64,000 nucleotides of DNA, taken from assembly GCF_051954575.1 (NCBI RefSeq), contig NZ_JBQCHP010000001.1, forward strand, positions 30,092-94,091. Direction: 5' to 3'. Below, piece after piece: positions 32,770 through 41,940 of the stretch. Under the pieces are notes generated by a model that saw only the letters and a program-made list of their open reading frames with translations, was not told the DNA's origin and did no database searches. How positions within the stretch are numbered: position 1 is the stretch's first letter; every line of letters starts with the position of its first letter. A program made the translations under genes and the position numbers. This DNA is from Dyella_B sp035690825 (GTDB taxonomy: Bacteria > Pseudomonadota > Gammaproteobacteria > Xanthomonadales > Rhodanobacteraceae).

Positions 32770-33810
32770 ATGGACCTACTTCCAAGCGTCATCCTCAGCG
32801 GGTTCGATATCGGCTTCCTCGCGGTGGCGGCCTTGCTCCTGGCGTGCGGATTCGTGCGTCGGCTTCGGCCTTATCGCGCCCTGCTTTGGGGCGGCAGCGG
32901 GTTGCTGCTGATTACGGCGATTTATCCCCGGCACGGCAACCCGCTTGGGCGATATCTTTTTGTGGGCGCTGACGGCACATCGCGGATACCGCCGGAATTG
33001 TTGACGGTGATCTGGTGGATTTTGGGGGCGTGGCTTCTGAAGAGCCTGCTCGACCTGATTCTGCGCCGCACGATCTTTCCCGACGACAACCAGCCCCATG
33101 CGCGGCAACTCTTCGCGGATCTGGCATCGGCATTGATCTACGTTCTGGCGTTCGTCGGCATCATGGATGTCGTGTTCAAGCAGCCGGTGTCTACCGTGCT
33201 GGCGACCTCCGGCGTGCTGGCGATCGTGCTTGCCCTCGCGCTGCAAAGCACATTGGCGGACGTGTTCTCCGGCCTGGCGATCAACATCGAGCGTTCCTTC
33301 GGCGCGGGTGACTGGATTGCCATGAAAGACGGCGTCGAAGGCCAGATCATCGAGGTCAACTGGCGGGCAACGCGTATAAAGACATGCTCCAACGATCTGG
33401 TGGTGGTGCCAAACAGCGTTATCGCAAAGTCGATCGTTACCAATCATTGCCGCTTGAACGTTCCGCAGCTATGCACCATTCGGGTCCAGGTGCATCACGG
33501 CGAGCCGCCTGCGCGCGTGATCAGCGCGTTGGAAGAGGCCGCGGGCAAGGCGGCGTACCTGACGGGAGGCATAAAACCATCGGCTTGCGCATGCCGGTTC
33601 GACGACGCCATGATCGTCTACGAGCTGACTTTCGCTGCCGCCGATTTCACGACGATATCCGTCGTGCAGTCGCGCGTGATTACCCAGGTCGAAACCACGC
33701 TGCACGATCTGGGTATCGACATCGGCAATCCGGTTGTCGATATGCGGGGGCTTCGATTCAATCGCGGCAGCGCCGACGCGATGGGGCCGGTGCGTACAGT
33801 GGGTGGCTGA
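32770..33810 (+). CDS. MscS-family small-conductance mechanosensitive channel
   Basis: 346 residues from ATG 32770; the frame is open back to 32638 but that stretch holds the promoter box (32740 is another possible ATG). Four to five membrane helices: about 5-25, 35-50, 70-95, 115-135 and the pore helix at about 140-165 (TSGVLAIVLALALQSTLADVF). The MscS beta domain follows with SFGAGDWIAMKDGVEGQII and VVVPNSVIAKSIVTN. Such channels release small solutes when turgor rises. Convergent with the alcohol dehydrogenase gene. Confidence 0.88.
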   Translation: MDLLPSVILSGFDIGFLAVAALLLACGFVRRLRPYRALLWGGSGLLLITAIYPRHGNPLGRYLFVGADGTSRIPPELLTVIWWILGAWLLKSLLDLILRRTIFPDDNQPHARQLFADLASALIYVLAFVGIMDVVFKQPVSTVLATSGVLAIVLALALQSTLADVFSGLAINIERSFGAGDWIAMKDGVEGQIIEVNWRATRIKTCSNDLVVVPNSVIAKSIVTNHCRLNVPQLCTIRVQVHHGEPPARVISALEEAAGKAAYLTGGIKPSACACRFDDAMIVYELTFAAADFTTISVVQSRVITQVETTLHDLGIDIGNPVVDMRGLRFNRGSADAMGPVRTVGG

Positions 33811-33863
33811 CTACCGGAGGGACAGGGGATTGCCCGGAAACTTCTTTGCAACTGTCCACGTGC

Positions 33864-34877
33864 CTACAGATCGATCACGATCCGCCCGTCGACCTTGCCC
33901 ATCTTGAGGTCGGCAAATACCTGGTTTATATCGGCGAGCTTCGCTTTATGGATATGCGCCCGTACTTTGCCTTCCGCTGCGAAAGCCAGCGCCTCGGCAA
34001 GATCCTTGCGGGTGCCGACGATCGATCCGCGCAGTGTGATGCGCTTGAGCACGACATCAAAAATCGGCGTGGCGAAATCACCCGGCGGCAGTCCCACCAG
34101 GCTTACCGTGCCTTTACGCCGCGCCATGCGAAGCGCCTGCCCGAATGCCGGCGGCGACACGGCCGTCACCAGCACGCCATGCGCGCCGCCGCCGGTCTGC
34201 TTGATCACTTGTTCGATCGCATCCGGTGTTGTTGCGTTGATGGCGAGGTCCGCTCCCAGCTGCCTGGCGAGGTTGAGCTTTTCGTCGGTGACATCAAGGG
34301 CCACCACGTGCAGGCCCATGGCCTTCGCATACTGGATGGCGATATGGCCCAAGCCGCCAATGCCGGAAATGGCTACCCATTCACCCGGCCTTGCTTCGGT
34401 CTCCCTGATGCCTTTGTAGGTTGTAACGCCTGCGCAGAGTATCGGCGCGAGGCTGGCGAAATCCGGATTGTTCGGTAGCCGTGCGACGTAGGCGGCCGAA
34501 CCAATGGCATATTCGGCGAAGGTGCCATTCACGCTGTAGCCGCTGTCATGCTGGGACTCGCATAGCGTTTCCCAGCCGGTGACGCAGTATTCACAGCCGC
34601 CGCATGCATCGTGGAGCCATGCGATGCCGACCGGGTCGCCTTCCTTGAGATGCGTTACGCCGGGGCCCAGCGCTGCGACGACACCGGTTCCTTCATGGCC
34701 AGGAATGAAGGGAGGCGTCGGCTTGACCGGCCAGTCGCCATCGGCTGCGTGAAGATCGGTGTGACATACACCGGTCGACATGATCTTCACCAGCACTTCG
34801 CCGGGCTCGGGGGCGGGAATTAGTACATCGTCGATCGTCGACGTACACTCCTTCGCTCTTCCTTGTCTGGCGCGCAA
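33864..34877 (-). CDS. adhP: Zinc alcohol dehydrogenase (AdhP/AdhA type)
   Basis: 337 residues if translation starts at TTG 34877; no ATG or GTG in frame gives a sensible N-terminus, and this length equals that of AdhP (336). Catalytic zinc ligands lie in GVCHTDLH and GHEGTG; the structural zinc cysteines are in ACGGCEYCVTGWETLCE; NAD site GIGGLGHIAIQ. It interconverts ethanol and acetaldehyde, giving a fermentation-type NADH sink. The first 17 residues (RARQGRAKECTSTIDDV) do not resemble the usual MKAAV strand, so an N-terminal mutation is possible. Class-II-like FNR box upstream. Confidence 0.9.
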   Translation of the reverse strand: MRARQGRAKECTSTIDDVLIPAPEPGEVLVKIMSTGVCHTDLHAADGDWPVKPTPPFIPGHEGTGVVAALGPGVTHLKEGDPVGIAWLHDACGGCEYCVTGWETLCESQHDSGYSVNGTFAEYAIGSAAYVARLPNNPDFASLAPILCAGVTTYKGIRETEARPGEWVAISGIGGLGHIAIQYAKAMGLHVVALDVTDEKLNLARQLGADLAINATTPDAIEQVIKQTGGGAHGVLVTAVSPPAFGQALRMARRKGTVSLVGLPPGDFATPIFDVVLKRITLRGSIVGTRKDLAEALAFAAEGKVRAHIHKAKLADINQVFADLKMGKVDGRIVIDL

Positions 34878-34943
34878 ACAGATCCCAGCGCGGGCCACGC
34901 AAATAGTGTAAACAGGCCCTAGCCCAGGTCGTCGGGTCGGCAA

Positions 34944-34957
34944 TTGATCTCCATCAA
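34944..34957 (-). promoter_or_regulatory. FNR/ANR-type box, alcohol dehydrogenase promoter
   Basis: TTGATCTCCATCAA, exact and palindromic in its half-sites. A poor -10 (TAGGGC, 34921-34916) sits at class-II distance; a better one (TACACT, 34910-34905) is about 11 bases further down. Confidence 0.8.
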
Positions 34958-35071
34958 AAGGCCATCTTCCATGCGGCCAAAACACGATCCGGCATTGCAT
35001 GCTTTGGATGCTGGTCAGCAAAGTACGGCTCGCGCATGGACAAGGAAGAGATGTGGCGGCACTGCAACCGC

Positions 35072-35434
35072 TCAGCCGCGCGGCTGATTTTGCTTCGCCG
35101 CAAACTGGTCATACGCTTCCACCGCCTGCGCCGCGTACATCGCGCTGGGGCCTGCGCCCATGTAGATCGCAAGGCCCATGGTTTCCATGATTTCCTCGCG
35201 GGTGGCGCCATGCTTGACCGCCGCTTCCGCGTGAAAGGCGATGCATGCGTCACAACGGACCGCCACGGCGATGCCCAGGGCGAGCAGTTCCTTGGTTTTG
35301 GTATCCAAGGCCTTGGGCGCCAGCGCCGCGCGGGCCAGCGCGGAGAAGGCGTGCATCGTATCCGGCGCGCCGGTCCTTACTTCTTTCAGCGCTTGCGAAA
35401 GCTCCACGGTCATCTCGGTCCAGGACTTGTGCAT
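35072..35434 (-). CDS. Carboxymuconolactone decarboxylase / AhpD-like protein
   Basis: 120 residues forming one CMD domain. The redox motif CDACIAFH (CxxC followed by His) is the AhpD-type peroxidase/thiol site rather than a decarboxylase site; KELLALGIAVAVRCDACIAFH and GATREEIMETMGLAIYMG are conserved. A thiol-peroxidase-like role is inferred. Lies 24 bp after the RND pump gene and probably closes the sulfide/RND operon. Confidence 0.88.
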   Translation of the reverse strand: MHKSWTEMTVELSQALKEVRTGAPDTMHAFSALARAALAPKALDTKTKELLALGIAVAVRCDACIAFHAEAAVKHGATREEIMETMGLAIYMGAGPSAMYAAQAVEAYDQFAAKQNQPRG

Positions 35435-35458
35435 GATGGTTCTCCTCGTGCGACAGGG

Positions 35459-38400
35459 TCACGTGCTGGCATGCCCGGCGGAAACGCCGTGCCGCGCAAG
35501 CCATGCGTAATAGAGCAGGGGAATCACCAGCAGCGTCAGGATGGTCGACACCAGGATGCCGAAGATCAGCGATACCGCGAGCCCCTGGAAAATAGGGTCG
35601 TCCAGAATGAACAGGCCACCGGCCATCGCTGCCGCGCCGGTGAGCACGATCGGCTTGGCGCGCACGGCGGCCGCCTCGATCACGGCCTGTTCCAATGCCT
35701 TGCCGGTGGCGAGCGCATGGTTGATGAAGTCGATCAGCAGAATCGAATTGCGCACGATGATGCCGGCCAGCGCGATCATGCCGATCATCGATGTCGCCGT
35801 GTATTGCGCCCCCAGCAGCGCGTGGCCGGGCATCACGCCGATCACGGTGAGCGGAATGGGCGCCATGATGATGAGCGGCACCACGTAGCTCTTGAACTGT
35901 CCCACCACCAGCAGGTAGATCAGCACCAGGCCCATCGAATAGGCCAGGCCCATGTCGCGGAAGGTTTCATAGGTGATCTGCCATTCGCCGTCCCACTTCA
36001 CCGCCAGGCCGCCGGCGTCTTGCGGTTGGGCGATGAAGTGCTGGGCAATGGTCTGCTGCAATACTTTTTCGCGCCGCAAGGTGCCTACCATCTTGAACAT
36101 GCCATAGAGCGGACTATCGGTAGCGCCTGCGTCGTCGCCGACGACATACGCATAAGGCAGCAGATCCTTGTGATAGATGGCCTGTTCCCATCCTGCCGGC
36201 TGCACGGTGACCACTTCCGACAACGGCACCAAGGCGCCGTTGGATGCGCGTACGCGCAACGCCAGCAACTGCGCCAGCGAGGCCTGGTCGCCCGCCGGCA
36301 GGCGCAGGCGCACCGGCATGGCGTATTTGGCGTGGCCGTCCATCAGATAGGTGGCGTCGTCGCCCGACAGTGCCGCGCGCAAGGCCTGCGCGATGCCGGC
36401 CTGGTTCAAGCCCAGTTTTGCAGCACGCTCGCGATCCACCACCACGATGTCGCGCGGCGAATCGGCCTCCACACTGCTATCGACATCGACGATGTCCGGC
36501 GTGGCGGCGAACATCTTCTTCAGGCGCAGCGCCCCCGCACGCACAGTGCCGTAGTCGGGCCCGTACACTTCGGCGACGACCGGCGCCAGCACGGGCGGCC
36601 CAGGCGGCACCTCCACCACTTTCACCGCGGCACCGTAGCGCGCGCCGATGGCCGCCAGCGTCGGTCGCACGGCCAGCGCAATGGCATGGCTTTGCCGGTT
36701 GCGTTGTGATTTGTCGACCAGGTTCACTTGCAGGTCGCCGACGATCGGCCCGCTGCGCAGGTAATACTGGCGCACCAGTCCATTGAAGGTGATCGGCGCC
36801 GCGGTGCCTGCGTAGCCTTGCCAGTTCTCCACTTCGGGCAGCGTCGAAACGGCTTGCGCCAATTCGGACAGCACACGGTTGGTGCGTTCCAGCGTGCTGC
36901 CTACGGGCATGTCCACCACTACCTGGAATTCGGACTTGTTGTCGAACGGAAGCATCTTCAGCACCACCGCCTTCACCAGCACCAGCCCGGCCGCCGCCAG
37001 CACCAGCACACCCATCGATGTAAACAGCAGCCTGCGTTTGCGCGGTGCGCGTGCGCCTTCGATAAAGGGCGTCATCAATCGATTGAACAGGCGGTGCAAC
37101 CGGTCGCCGCTATGCGCCGCAGCGCCCGCATCCGGATGCGTGTGCCGCAGCAGCCGGAACGCCAGCCACGGCGTAATCACCAGCGCCACCGCCAGCGAAA
37201 GCAGCATGCCGGCCGACGCGTTGATCGGAATGGGCCGCATATACGGCCCCATCAGGCCAGAGACGAACGCCATCGGCAGCAAGGCGGCGATGACGGTGAA
37301 GGTGGCAAGGATGGTGGGCCCGCCCACTTCGCTCACCGCGGCCGGAATGGCCTCGCTGAGCGGACCGCCGCGCGCCATGTGCCGATGCACGTTCTCCACC
37401 ACCACGATGGCATCGTCGACCAGGATGCCGATGGAAAAGATCAGCGCGAACAGCGACACGCGATTGATGGTGAAGCCCATCGCCCAGGATGCGAACAACG
37501 TGAGCATCAGCGTGATGATCACCGCACTGCCCACCACGATGGCTTCGCGCCAACCGAGCGCCAGCAATACCAGCAGCACCACCGAACCGGTGGCGAAGAT
37601 CAGCTTGTGGATGAGCCGGTTGGCCTTGTCGGTGGCGGTCTGCCCGTAGTCCCGCGTGATGTCCACATGGACGCCGGCAGGAATCAGTACGTTGCGCCAC
37701 GACGCCAGCCGTGCCGCAATCGCGGTGGTGATGTCGGCGGCATTCGTGCCCGGTTTCTTGGCGATGGCAATCGTCACGGCCGGCGCCGATCCGGCCAGCG
37801 GGCCGCCCTTGCCGGGCGGCGTGCCGAACCACGCATATTGGTTCGGCAGGTCGGCGCCCTGATGGATGCGCGCGACGTCGGACAGAAACACAGGCTGGCC
37901 TTTGTTCAAGCCGATCACCAGCTTCGCCACGTCCTCGGCATGGGCCAGAAAGCTGCCGGCGGTAACCGGAATGTTGCGGCCGTCGGCCACGCGATCGCCG
38001 GCCTGCGTGACTACGTTCGCCGCCTTGAGCGCGGCGGACAAGTCGGCGATCGACATGCCGTAGGAGGCGAGCTTGGGCGCATCCAGTTCCACGACGACCA
38101 TGCGCTCGGGTGCGCCGATGGTGTAGACATCGCGCGTGCCCGGCACGCGCTTGAGTTCCGTTTCCAGCGTGTGCGCCACTTCGCCGAGCTGGGTAGCGGT
38201 GGCTCCAGGGCGGTCGCTCCATAGGGTGAGCGCCATGACCGGCACATCGTCGATGCCCATCGGGCGGATCAACGGCTGGCCCACGCCCAATGCCGGCGGC
38301 ACGAAATTCTGGTTCTGGAACACCTGGTTATAGAGCCGGACGATCGCCGTCTGGCGCGGTACGCCCACCTGGAATTCCACCGTGATGATGGCGATGGCGG

Positions 38401-38677
38401 GCCGGCTCACCGAATACACATGCTTGATGCCTTCGATTTCCGCCAGTTTCTGTTCCAGCGGAAACGCCACCAGGTTCTCCACATCGCGCACGTCGGCGCC
38501 GGGGAAGGGCACCATCACGTTCGCCATGGTCACGTCGATCTGCGGCTCTTCTTCGCGTGGCGTGATCATCATCGCCGCCAGCCCCAGCAGCAGCGCAGTG
38601 ATGGCAAGAATCGGCGTGAGCGGCGAGTTGAGAAAGCTGCGCGCAATGCGGCCGGAAAAGCCAAGCTGCGTGCTCAC
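35459..38677 (-). CDS. RND-family efflux transporter, inner-membrane subunit
   Basis: 1072 residues, full length for an RND pump. First helix at about 20-38, then porter domain, TM4 with the proton-relay pair in SIGILVDDAIVVVENVHR, and further helices through about 1050. It resembles the hydrophobe/unknown-substrate RND branch rather than the CzcA metal branch, which has an extra acidic motif not seen here. It overlaps the MFP gene by 4 bp (ATGA) and belongs to the sulfide oxidoreductase operon, so a link to sulfur or thiol stress is possible. No outer-membrane channel gene adjacent. Confidence 0.93.
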   Translation of the reverse strand: MSTQLGFSGRIARSFLNSPLTPILAITALLLGLAAMMITPREEEPQIDVTMANVMVPFPGADVRDVENLVAFPLEQKLAEIEGIKHVYSVSRPAIAIITVEFQVGVPRQTAIVRLYNQVFQNQNFVPPALGVGQPLIRPMGIDDVPVMALTLWSDRPGATATQLGEVAHTLETELKRVPGTRDVYTIGAPERMVVVELDAPKLASYGMSIADLSAALKAANVVTQAGDRVADGRNIPVTAGSFLAHAEDVAKLVIGLNKGQPVFLSDVARIHQGADLPNQYAWFGTPPGKGGPLAGSAPAVTIAIAKKPGTNAADITTAIAARLASWRNVLIPAGVHVDITRDYGQTATDKANRLIHKLIFATGSVVLLVLLALGWREAIVVGSAVIITLMLTLFASWAMGFTINRVSLFALIFSIGILVDDAIVVVENVHRHMARGGPLSEAIPAAVSEVGGPTILATFTVIAALLPMAFVSGLMGPYMRPIPINASAGMLLSLAVALVITPWLAFRLLRHTHPDAGAAAHSGDRLHRLFNRLMTPFIEGARAPRKRRLLFTSMGVLVLAAAGLVLVKAVVLKMLPFDNKSEFQVVVDMPVGSTLERTNRVLSELAQAVSTLPEVENWQGYAGTAAPITFNGLVRQYYLRSGPIVGDLQVNLVDKSQRNRQSHAIALAVRPTLAAIGARYGAAVKVVEVPPGPPVLAPVVAEVYGPDYGTVRAGALRLKKMFAATPDIVDVDSSVEADSPRDIVVVDRERAAKLGLNQAGIAQALRAALSGDDATYLMDGHAKYAMPVRLRLPAGDQASLAQLLALRVRASNGALVPLSEVVTVQPAGWEQAIYHKDLLPYAYVVGDDAGATDSPLYGMFKMVGTLRREKVLQQTIAQHFIAQPQDAGGLAVKWDGEWQITYETFRDMGLAYSMGLVLIYLLVVGQFKSYVVPLIIMAPIPLTVIGVMPGHALLGAQYTATSMIGMIALAGIIVRNSILLIDFINHALATGKALEQAVIEAAAVRAKPIVLTGAAAMAGGLFILDDPIFQGLAVSLIFGILVSTILTLLVIPLLYYAWLARHGVSAGHAST

Positions 38678-39759
38678 CGAACGGCTCCACGGTGGCGCTC
38701 GGCCAGCAGGCGGCCGGCGGCGGCCGGATCGACGGCAATGCGTTCGCCATCGTCCAGGCCGGCCAGTATTTCGACCTCATCGCCATAAGCGTGCCCGGTG
38801 CGTACTTGCCGCAGCGAAACCCGATCGTTATCGATCACGTACACGCCTTGCAGTTCGCCACGCTGCAGCAACGCGTTGGCAGGTACGAGCAGGCGTCGGG
38901 TCGTACCGGTGGCGAAGGCGACTTTCACGGTCATGCCCGGATAGAGTCCCGTGTGCTTGCCCGACAGCTCCACGCGGATCGAGAACGTGTGCGTATCCGG
39001 ATCGGCATAGGGAAATACGGTGACAGTCGCAGCGGGAATACGCACGCCGTCGTTGCCGGGAAGGACCACGGCCGAGTGATGGCTGCGGATCGTATCCACC
39101 GCGCTCTGCGGTACCTGCACGTTCACGCGCAGGTCGTCCAGCGAGGCGATGCCGATCAATGGCTGTGGCACCGGCGGACCGGATTGCACCGACTCGCCTA
39201 CTTGCACGTAGCGTCGCGTGACGATGGCGTCGTAGGGCGCACGCACCACGGTGTAGTCCTGCTGCGTGCCGATCTGCCGCCAGTTGGCCTGCGCAACAAG
39301 CACGGCTGCGTAAGCGCTGTCGCGCTGCGCCAGTGCTGCATCCAGGCTGGCCTTGGCGATCAGTCCTTTGTCGTAGATGGCGGCGATGCGCTGGTAATTG
39401 GCTTTGGCGTTGTCATAGGTCGCTTGCGCCGAAACGATTTGCGCCCTGGCCGAACGTGCGGCGGCGGATTGCTCCACGTCGCTGAAGCGCACCAGCACCG
39501 CGCCGGCGGGCACCACATCGTTGACGTCGTAGGGCAGTTCGATCACGCGCGCATTGGTCTGCGCGGAGAGCACGGCCGCATGGACCGCTTCCACCGTGCC
39601 GTCCCACATTTGTTCCTGCGCTGCCGTCTGCGCATGCACGGTCAGCGCGGCCAGTGCCGGCGGCGTGGTTTGCGCCGAGGATGGCGGGCGGCGATCGCCG
39701 CAAGCGCACAGCACGGCAGCCAGCAAGGGCAGGGTCCATCGGTAAAGCAAACGTGTCAT
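38674..39759 (-). CDS. RND efflux periplasmic adaptor (lipoprotein)
   Basis: 361 residues. A lipoprotein signal with Cys20 (AVLCAC) is followed by the barrel-sandwich halves (VIELPYDVNDVVPAGAVLV; VVRAPYDAIVTRRYVQVGE), a short helical hairpin at about 105-165, beta-barrel and membrane-proximal domains. It connects the RND pump to an outer-membrane channel. The stop overlaps the pump start. Confidence 0.9.
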   Translation of the reverse strand: MTRLLYRWTLPLLAAVLCACGDRRPPSSAQTTPPALAALTVHAQTAAQEQMWDGTVEAVHAAVLSAQTNARVIELPYDVNDVVPAGAVLVRFSDVEQSAAARSARAQIVSAQATYDNAKANYQRIAAIYDKGLIAKASLDAALAQRDSAYAAVLVAQANWRQIGTQQDYTVVRAPYDAIVTRRYVQVGESVQSGPPVPQPLIGIASLDDLRVNVQVPQSAVDTIRSHHSAVVLPGNDGVRIPAATVTVFPYADPDTHTFSIRVELSGKHTGLYPGMTVKVAFATGTTRRLLVPANALLQRGELQGVYVIDNDRVSLRQVRTGHAYGDEVEILAGLDDGERIAVDPAAAGRLLAERHRGAVR

Positions 39760-39760
39760 C

Positions 39761-39967
39761 TCAGGAAGGAAACGCGCTGCCGGGTTTCACGCCGAACTTC
39801 GCCAGGATCTTCGCCAGCGGACAGAATCCAGTGAAGGCCGATTGCAGCAGGTTCGCGCCCACGAACAACGTAAGCAGGAACCACCACGGCGAAACGAAAT
39901 AGCCAAGCGCCAGGCCCAGCAGCACCATGCCGCCGGCAAAGGCGAGAACGATGCGATCGATGTTCAT
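39761..39967 (-). CDS. DUF2892 membrane protein
   Basis: 68 residues with two helices (about 7-26 and 30-45) and the family tail NLLQSAFTGFCPLAKILAKFG, with a conserved cysteine in GFCP. The same module is fused to rhodanese in E. coli YgaP. It repeatedly accompanies sulfide:quinone oxidoreductase and persulfide genes, which fits its place directly after sqr here. Possible role in handling persulfide or thiosulfate across the membrane; not proven. Confidence 0.88.
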   Translation of the reverse strand: MNIDRIVLAFAGGMVLLGLALGYFVSPWWFLLTLFVGANLLQSAFTGFCPLAKILAKFGVKPGSAFPS

Positions 39968-39995
39968 GCTCTTGCTCCGTTTGCGATGAAAGGAA

Positions 39996-41285
39996 TCAAT
40001 GGTGCGGCACGTCGGACTTCAGCGATTCGATGTCCAGCAGCTTCAACACGTAGCGCTCGAACACCGGATGCGTGTGGCCGGTACGCATCTTTTGCAGGTA
40101 GTACTTCTCGAATGCGGCCTTCGCCACGTGCACCCATTTGCCGGTCCGCGCCCAGGTGACGTTGCGCGGGGGAATCTGCGGCAAGGCCACGAACGCGGCA
40201 CCGGTTTCGCCCATGTCGGCCAGGCAGATCGCGTTCCAGGTGGCGCATGCGTCAGCAGGGCCGCCTTCGATCTCGTCGCAGACATTGCGTACGATCGCGC
40301 TGACCATCGACTCGATCATGAAACCGGTCTTCGGTGCGCCAGTGGGCACCGGCGTCGCCTCCACCGGCGGAATGGCCACGCACACGCCGGCGGCGTAGAT
40401 GTTGCGCCAGGCCGTGCTGCGCTGATGCGCATCGATCAGCACGAAGCCGCGCGGATTGGTCAGTCCAGGCACCTTGCGCACCACGTCGACGCCGGTGAAC
40501 GCGGGAATCAGCATGGCGTAGGCAAAAGGCAGGTCGTGCGATTGCACGGTGGCGCCTTTGGCATCGACTTCCTCGACCTTGATGCGATCGGCTTCGACCG
40601 CACCGACTTTGGCATTGGCGATCCAGCGGATGTCGCGCTTGCGCAATTCCGATTCCAGCAAGCCCTTCGAATCGCCGACGCCGCCCAGGCCCATGTGCCC
40701 GATGTATGGCTCGGCGGTGACGAAGGTGATGGGTACGCGGTCGCGCAGCTTGCGCCGGCGCAGGTCGGCGTCCACGATCATGGCGAATTCGTAGGCAGGG
40801 CCGTAGCAGCTGGCGCCTTGCACGGCGCCCACCACGATGGGTCCGGGATTTTTCAGGAATTTCTGGTAGGCCAGCCAGGCCGTATGCGCATGCGGGCCCG
40901 TGCATACCGATTGCGTGAAGCCGGTACCAGGCCCCAGGCCCGGCACTTCGTCGAAAGCCAGGCGCGGGCCGGTGGCGATGATGAGGTAGTCGTAATCGAG
41001 CGTGTCGCCGTTGAGCAGGCGTATCCGGTTTTCGGCAGGCTGGATCGCTTCGGCCGGTATCGCGCTGTAGTGGATGCCGTGCTTGCTCAAGGGCTCGCGC
41101 ACTTCCACGCGGATATCCTCGGGCTTGCGCCACCCCACCGCCAGCCACGGGTTGGAGGGGGTGAAATTGAAGTAGGGGCCATCGCCGACCACGGTGATGT
41201 CCGCTTTTCTCCCCAGGGCCGCCTTGAGGTCATACGCCGCGGCCATGCCACCCAGGCCGGCCCCCAGAATTACGATGCGCGACAT
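39996..41285 (-). CDS. sqr: Sulfide:quinone oxidoreductase-like flavoprotein
   Basis: 429 residues from ATG 41285. FAD dinucleotide fold GAGLGGMAAA at the N-terminus and the second FAD segment RNIYAAGVCVAIPP. Cys128, Cys160 and Cys354 match in position the three redox cysteines of the Acidithiobacillus enzyme as I remember them (128, 160, 356), so it should oxidise sulfide to polysulfur with reduction of quinone. The C-terminal tail (KLLDIESLKSDVPHH) is amphipathic and would touch the membrane. First gene of the sqr-DUF2892-MFP-RND-CMD operon, divergent from an ArsR-type repressor and preceded by an exact FNR-type box. Confidence 0.93.
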   Translation of the reverse strand: MSRIVILGAGLGGMAAAYDLKAALGRKADITVVGDGPYFNFTPSNPWLAVGWRKPEDIRVEVREPLSKHGIHYSAIPAEAIQPAENRIRLLNGDTLDYDYLIIATGPRLAFDEVPGLGPGTGFTQSVCTGPHAHTAWLAYQKFLKNPGPIVVGAVQGASCYGPAYEFAMIVDADLRRRKLRDRVPITFVTAEPYIGHMGLGGVGDSKGLLESELRKRDIRWIANAKVGAVEADRIKVEEVDAKGATVQSHDLPFAYAMLIPAFTGVDVVRKVPGLTNPRGFVLIDAHQRSTAWRNIYAAGVCVAIPPVEATPVPTGAPKTGFMIESMVSAIVRNVCDEIEGGPADACATWNAICLADMGETGAAFVALPQIPPRNVTWARTGKWVHVAKAAFEKYYLQKMRTGHTHPVFERYVLKLLDIESLKSDVPHH

Positions 41286-41347
41286 ATCGATTACCTCGGT
41301 GATCCATGACTTTGATACCCAGCATCCGCCATTGGTCCGGGGCGGCA

Positions 41348-41361
41348 TTGACGCAGGTCAA
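41348..41361 (-). promoter_or_regulatory. FNR/ANR-type box, sqr operon promoter
   Basis: TTGACGCAGGTCAA, exact match with symmetric half-sites, centred 69 bp before the sqr ATG. With the nearby ArsR-type dyad it suggests two inputs, oxygen and sulfur. Confidence 0.78.
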
Positions 41362-41411
41362 TCGCGCTTCGCTTGCGTTTGCCCGTTCCGGTAAGCGGCA
41401 TGGTTAAGACA

Positions 41412-41441
41412 TTACTACATTAGAAATATCTTAATTAGTAA
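41412..41441. promoter_or_regulatory. Probable operator of the BigR/SqrR-like repressor
   Basis: An AT-rich island in GC-rich DNA. Outer arms TTACTA (41412-41417) and TAGTAA (41436-41441) are exact reverse complements, and the inner ATTAGA/TCTTAAT arms nearly so. It lies between sqr and arsR, close to the arsR start, as expected for an autoregulated ArsR-family repressor. Confidence 0.6.
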
Positions 41442-41492
41442 AATGCGGTAAAGTCAACCGCCGGAGCAACCGATCCCTCACAGGGGCATTCG

Positions 41493-41816
41493 ATGAAAAG
41501 AAACATCGCGCGCAATGCCGTGGCCATGCACAACCGCGCCGAAGAGGCCGCCAGCCTGCTGAAGACGCTCGCCAATCCACAGCGCTTGCGCGTGCTGTGC
41601 CTGCTGGCGGGTGGAGAACTCTCCGTCGGCCAGATCAACGAAGCACTGCCGGACCTGAGCCAGTCGGCGCTGTCGCAGCACCTGGCCAAGCTGCGCGACG
41701 AAGGCATGGTGCGCACGCGGCGGGAATCGCAGACGATCTGGTACACGCTGGCGCCCGGGCCTGCCGAGCGCGTGATCGAAACGCTGTATGGCATTTACTG
41801 CGGTGCTGCGGGTTGA
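41493..41816 (+). CDS. ArsR-family repressor, BigR/SqrR-like
   Basis: 107 residues, winged helix-turn-helix (LANPQRLRVLCLLAGGELSVGQI; recognition helix SQSALSQHLAKLRDEGMV). Two cysteines, C36 and C103, are placed like the pair in BigR (42/108) and SqrR (41/107) that sense persulfides through a tetrasulfide bond; the metal-binding ELCVCDL motif of ArsR/CadC is absent. With sqr divergent across a dyad, it most likely represses sulfide oxidation until sulfide is present. AGGGG seven bases before the ATG. Confidence 0.87.
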   Translation: MKRNIARNAVAMHNRAEEAASLLKTLANPQRLRVLCLLAGGELSVGQINEALPDLSQSALSQHLAKLRDEGMVRTRRESQTIWYTLAPGPAERVIETLYGIYCGAAG

Positions 41817-41940
41817 ATGGTGGCGCGCAGGCCTCGTCAGGTACCGGGCAGGGACGAAATTGATTCAAACTCCGCGGTTTTCGTTCGATGTTTGAACAAA
41901 ATCAGCAGACTGTCCGCACAACGCGTAATCGTTCATGCCA

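Noticed and set aside
36728..38224. A 498-codon plus-strand frame
   Set aside because: Antisense to the RND pump; histidine/arginine-rich low-complexity product.
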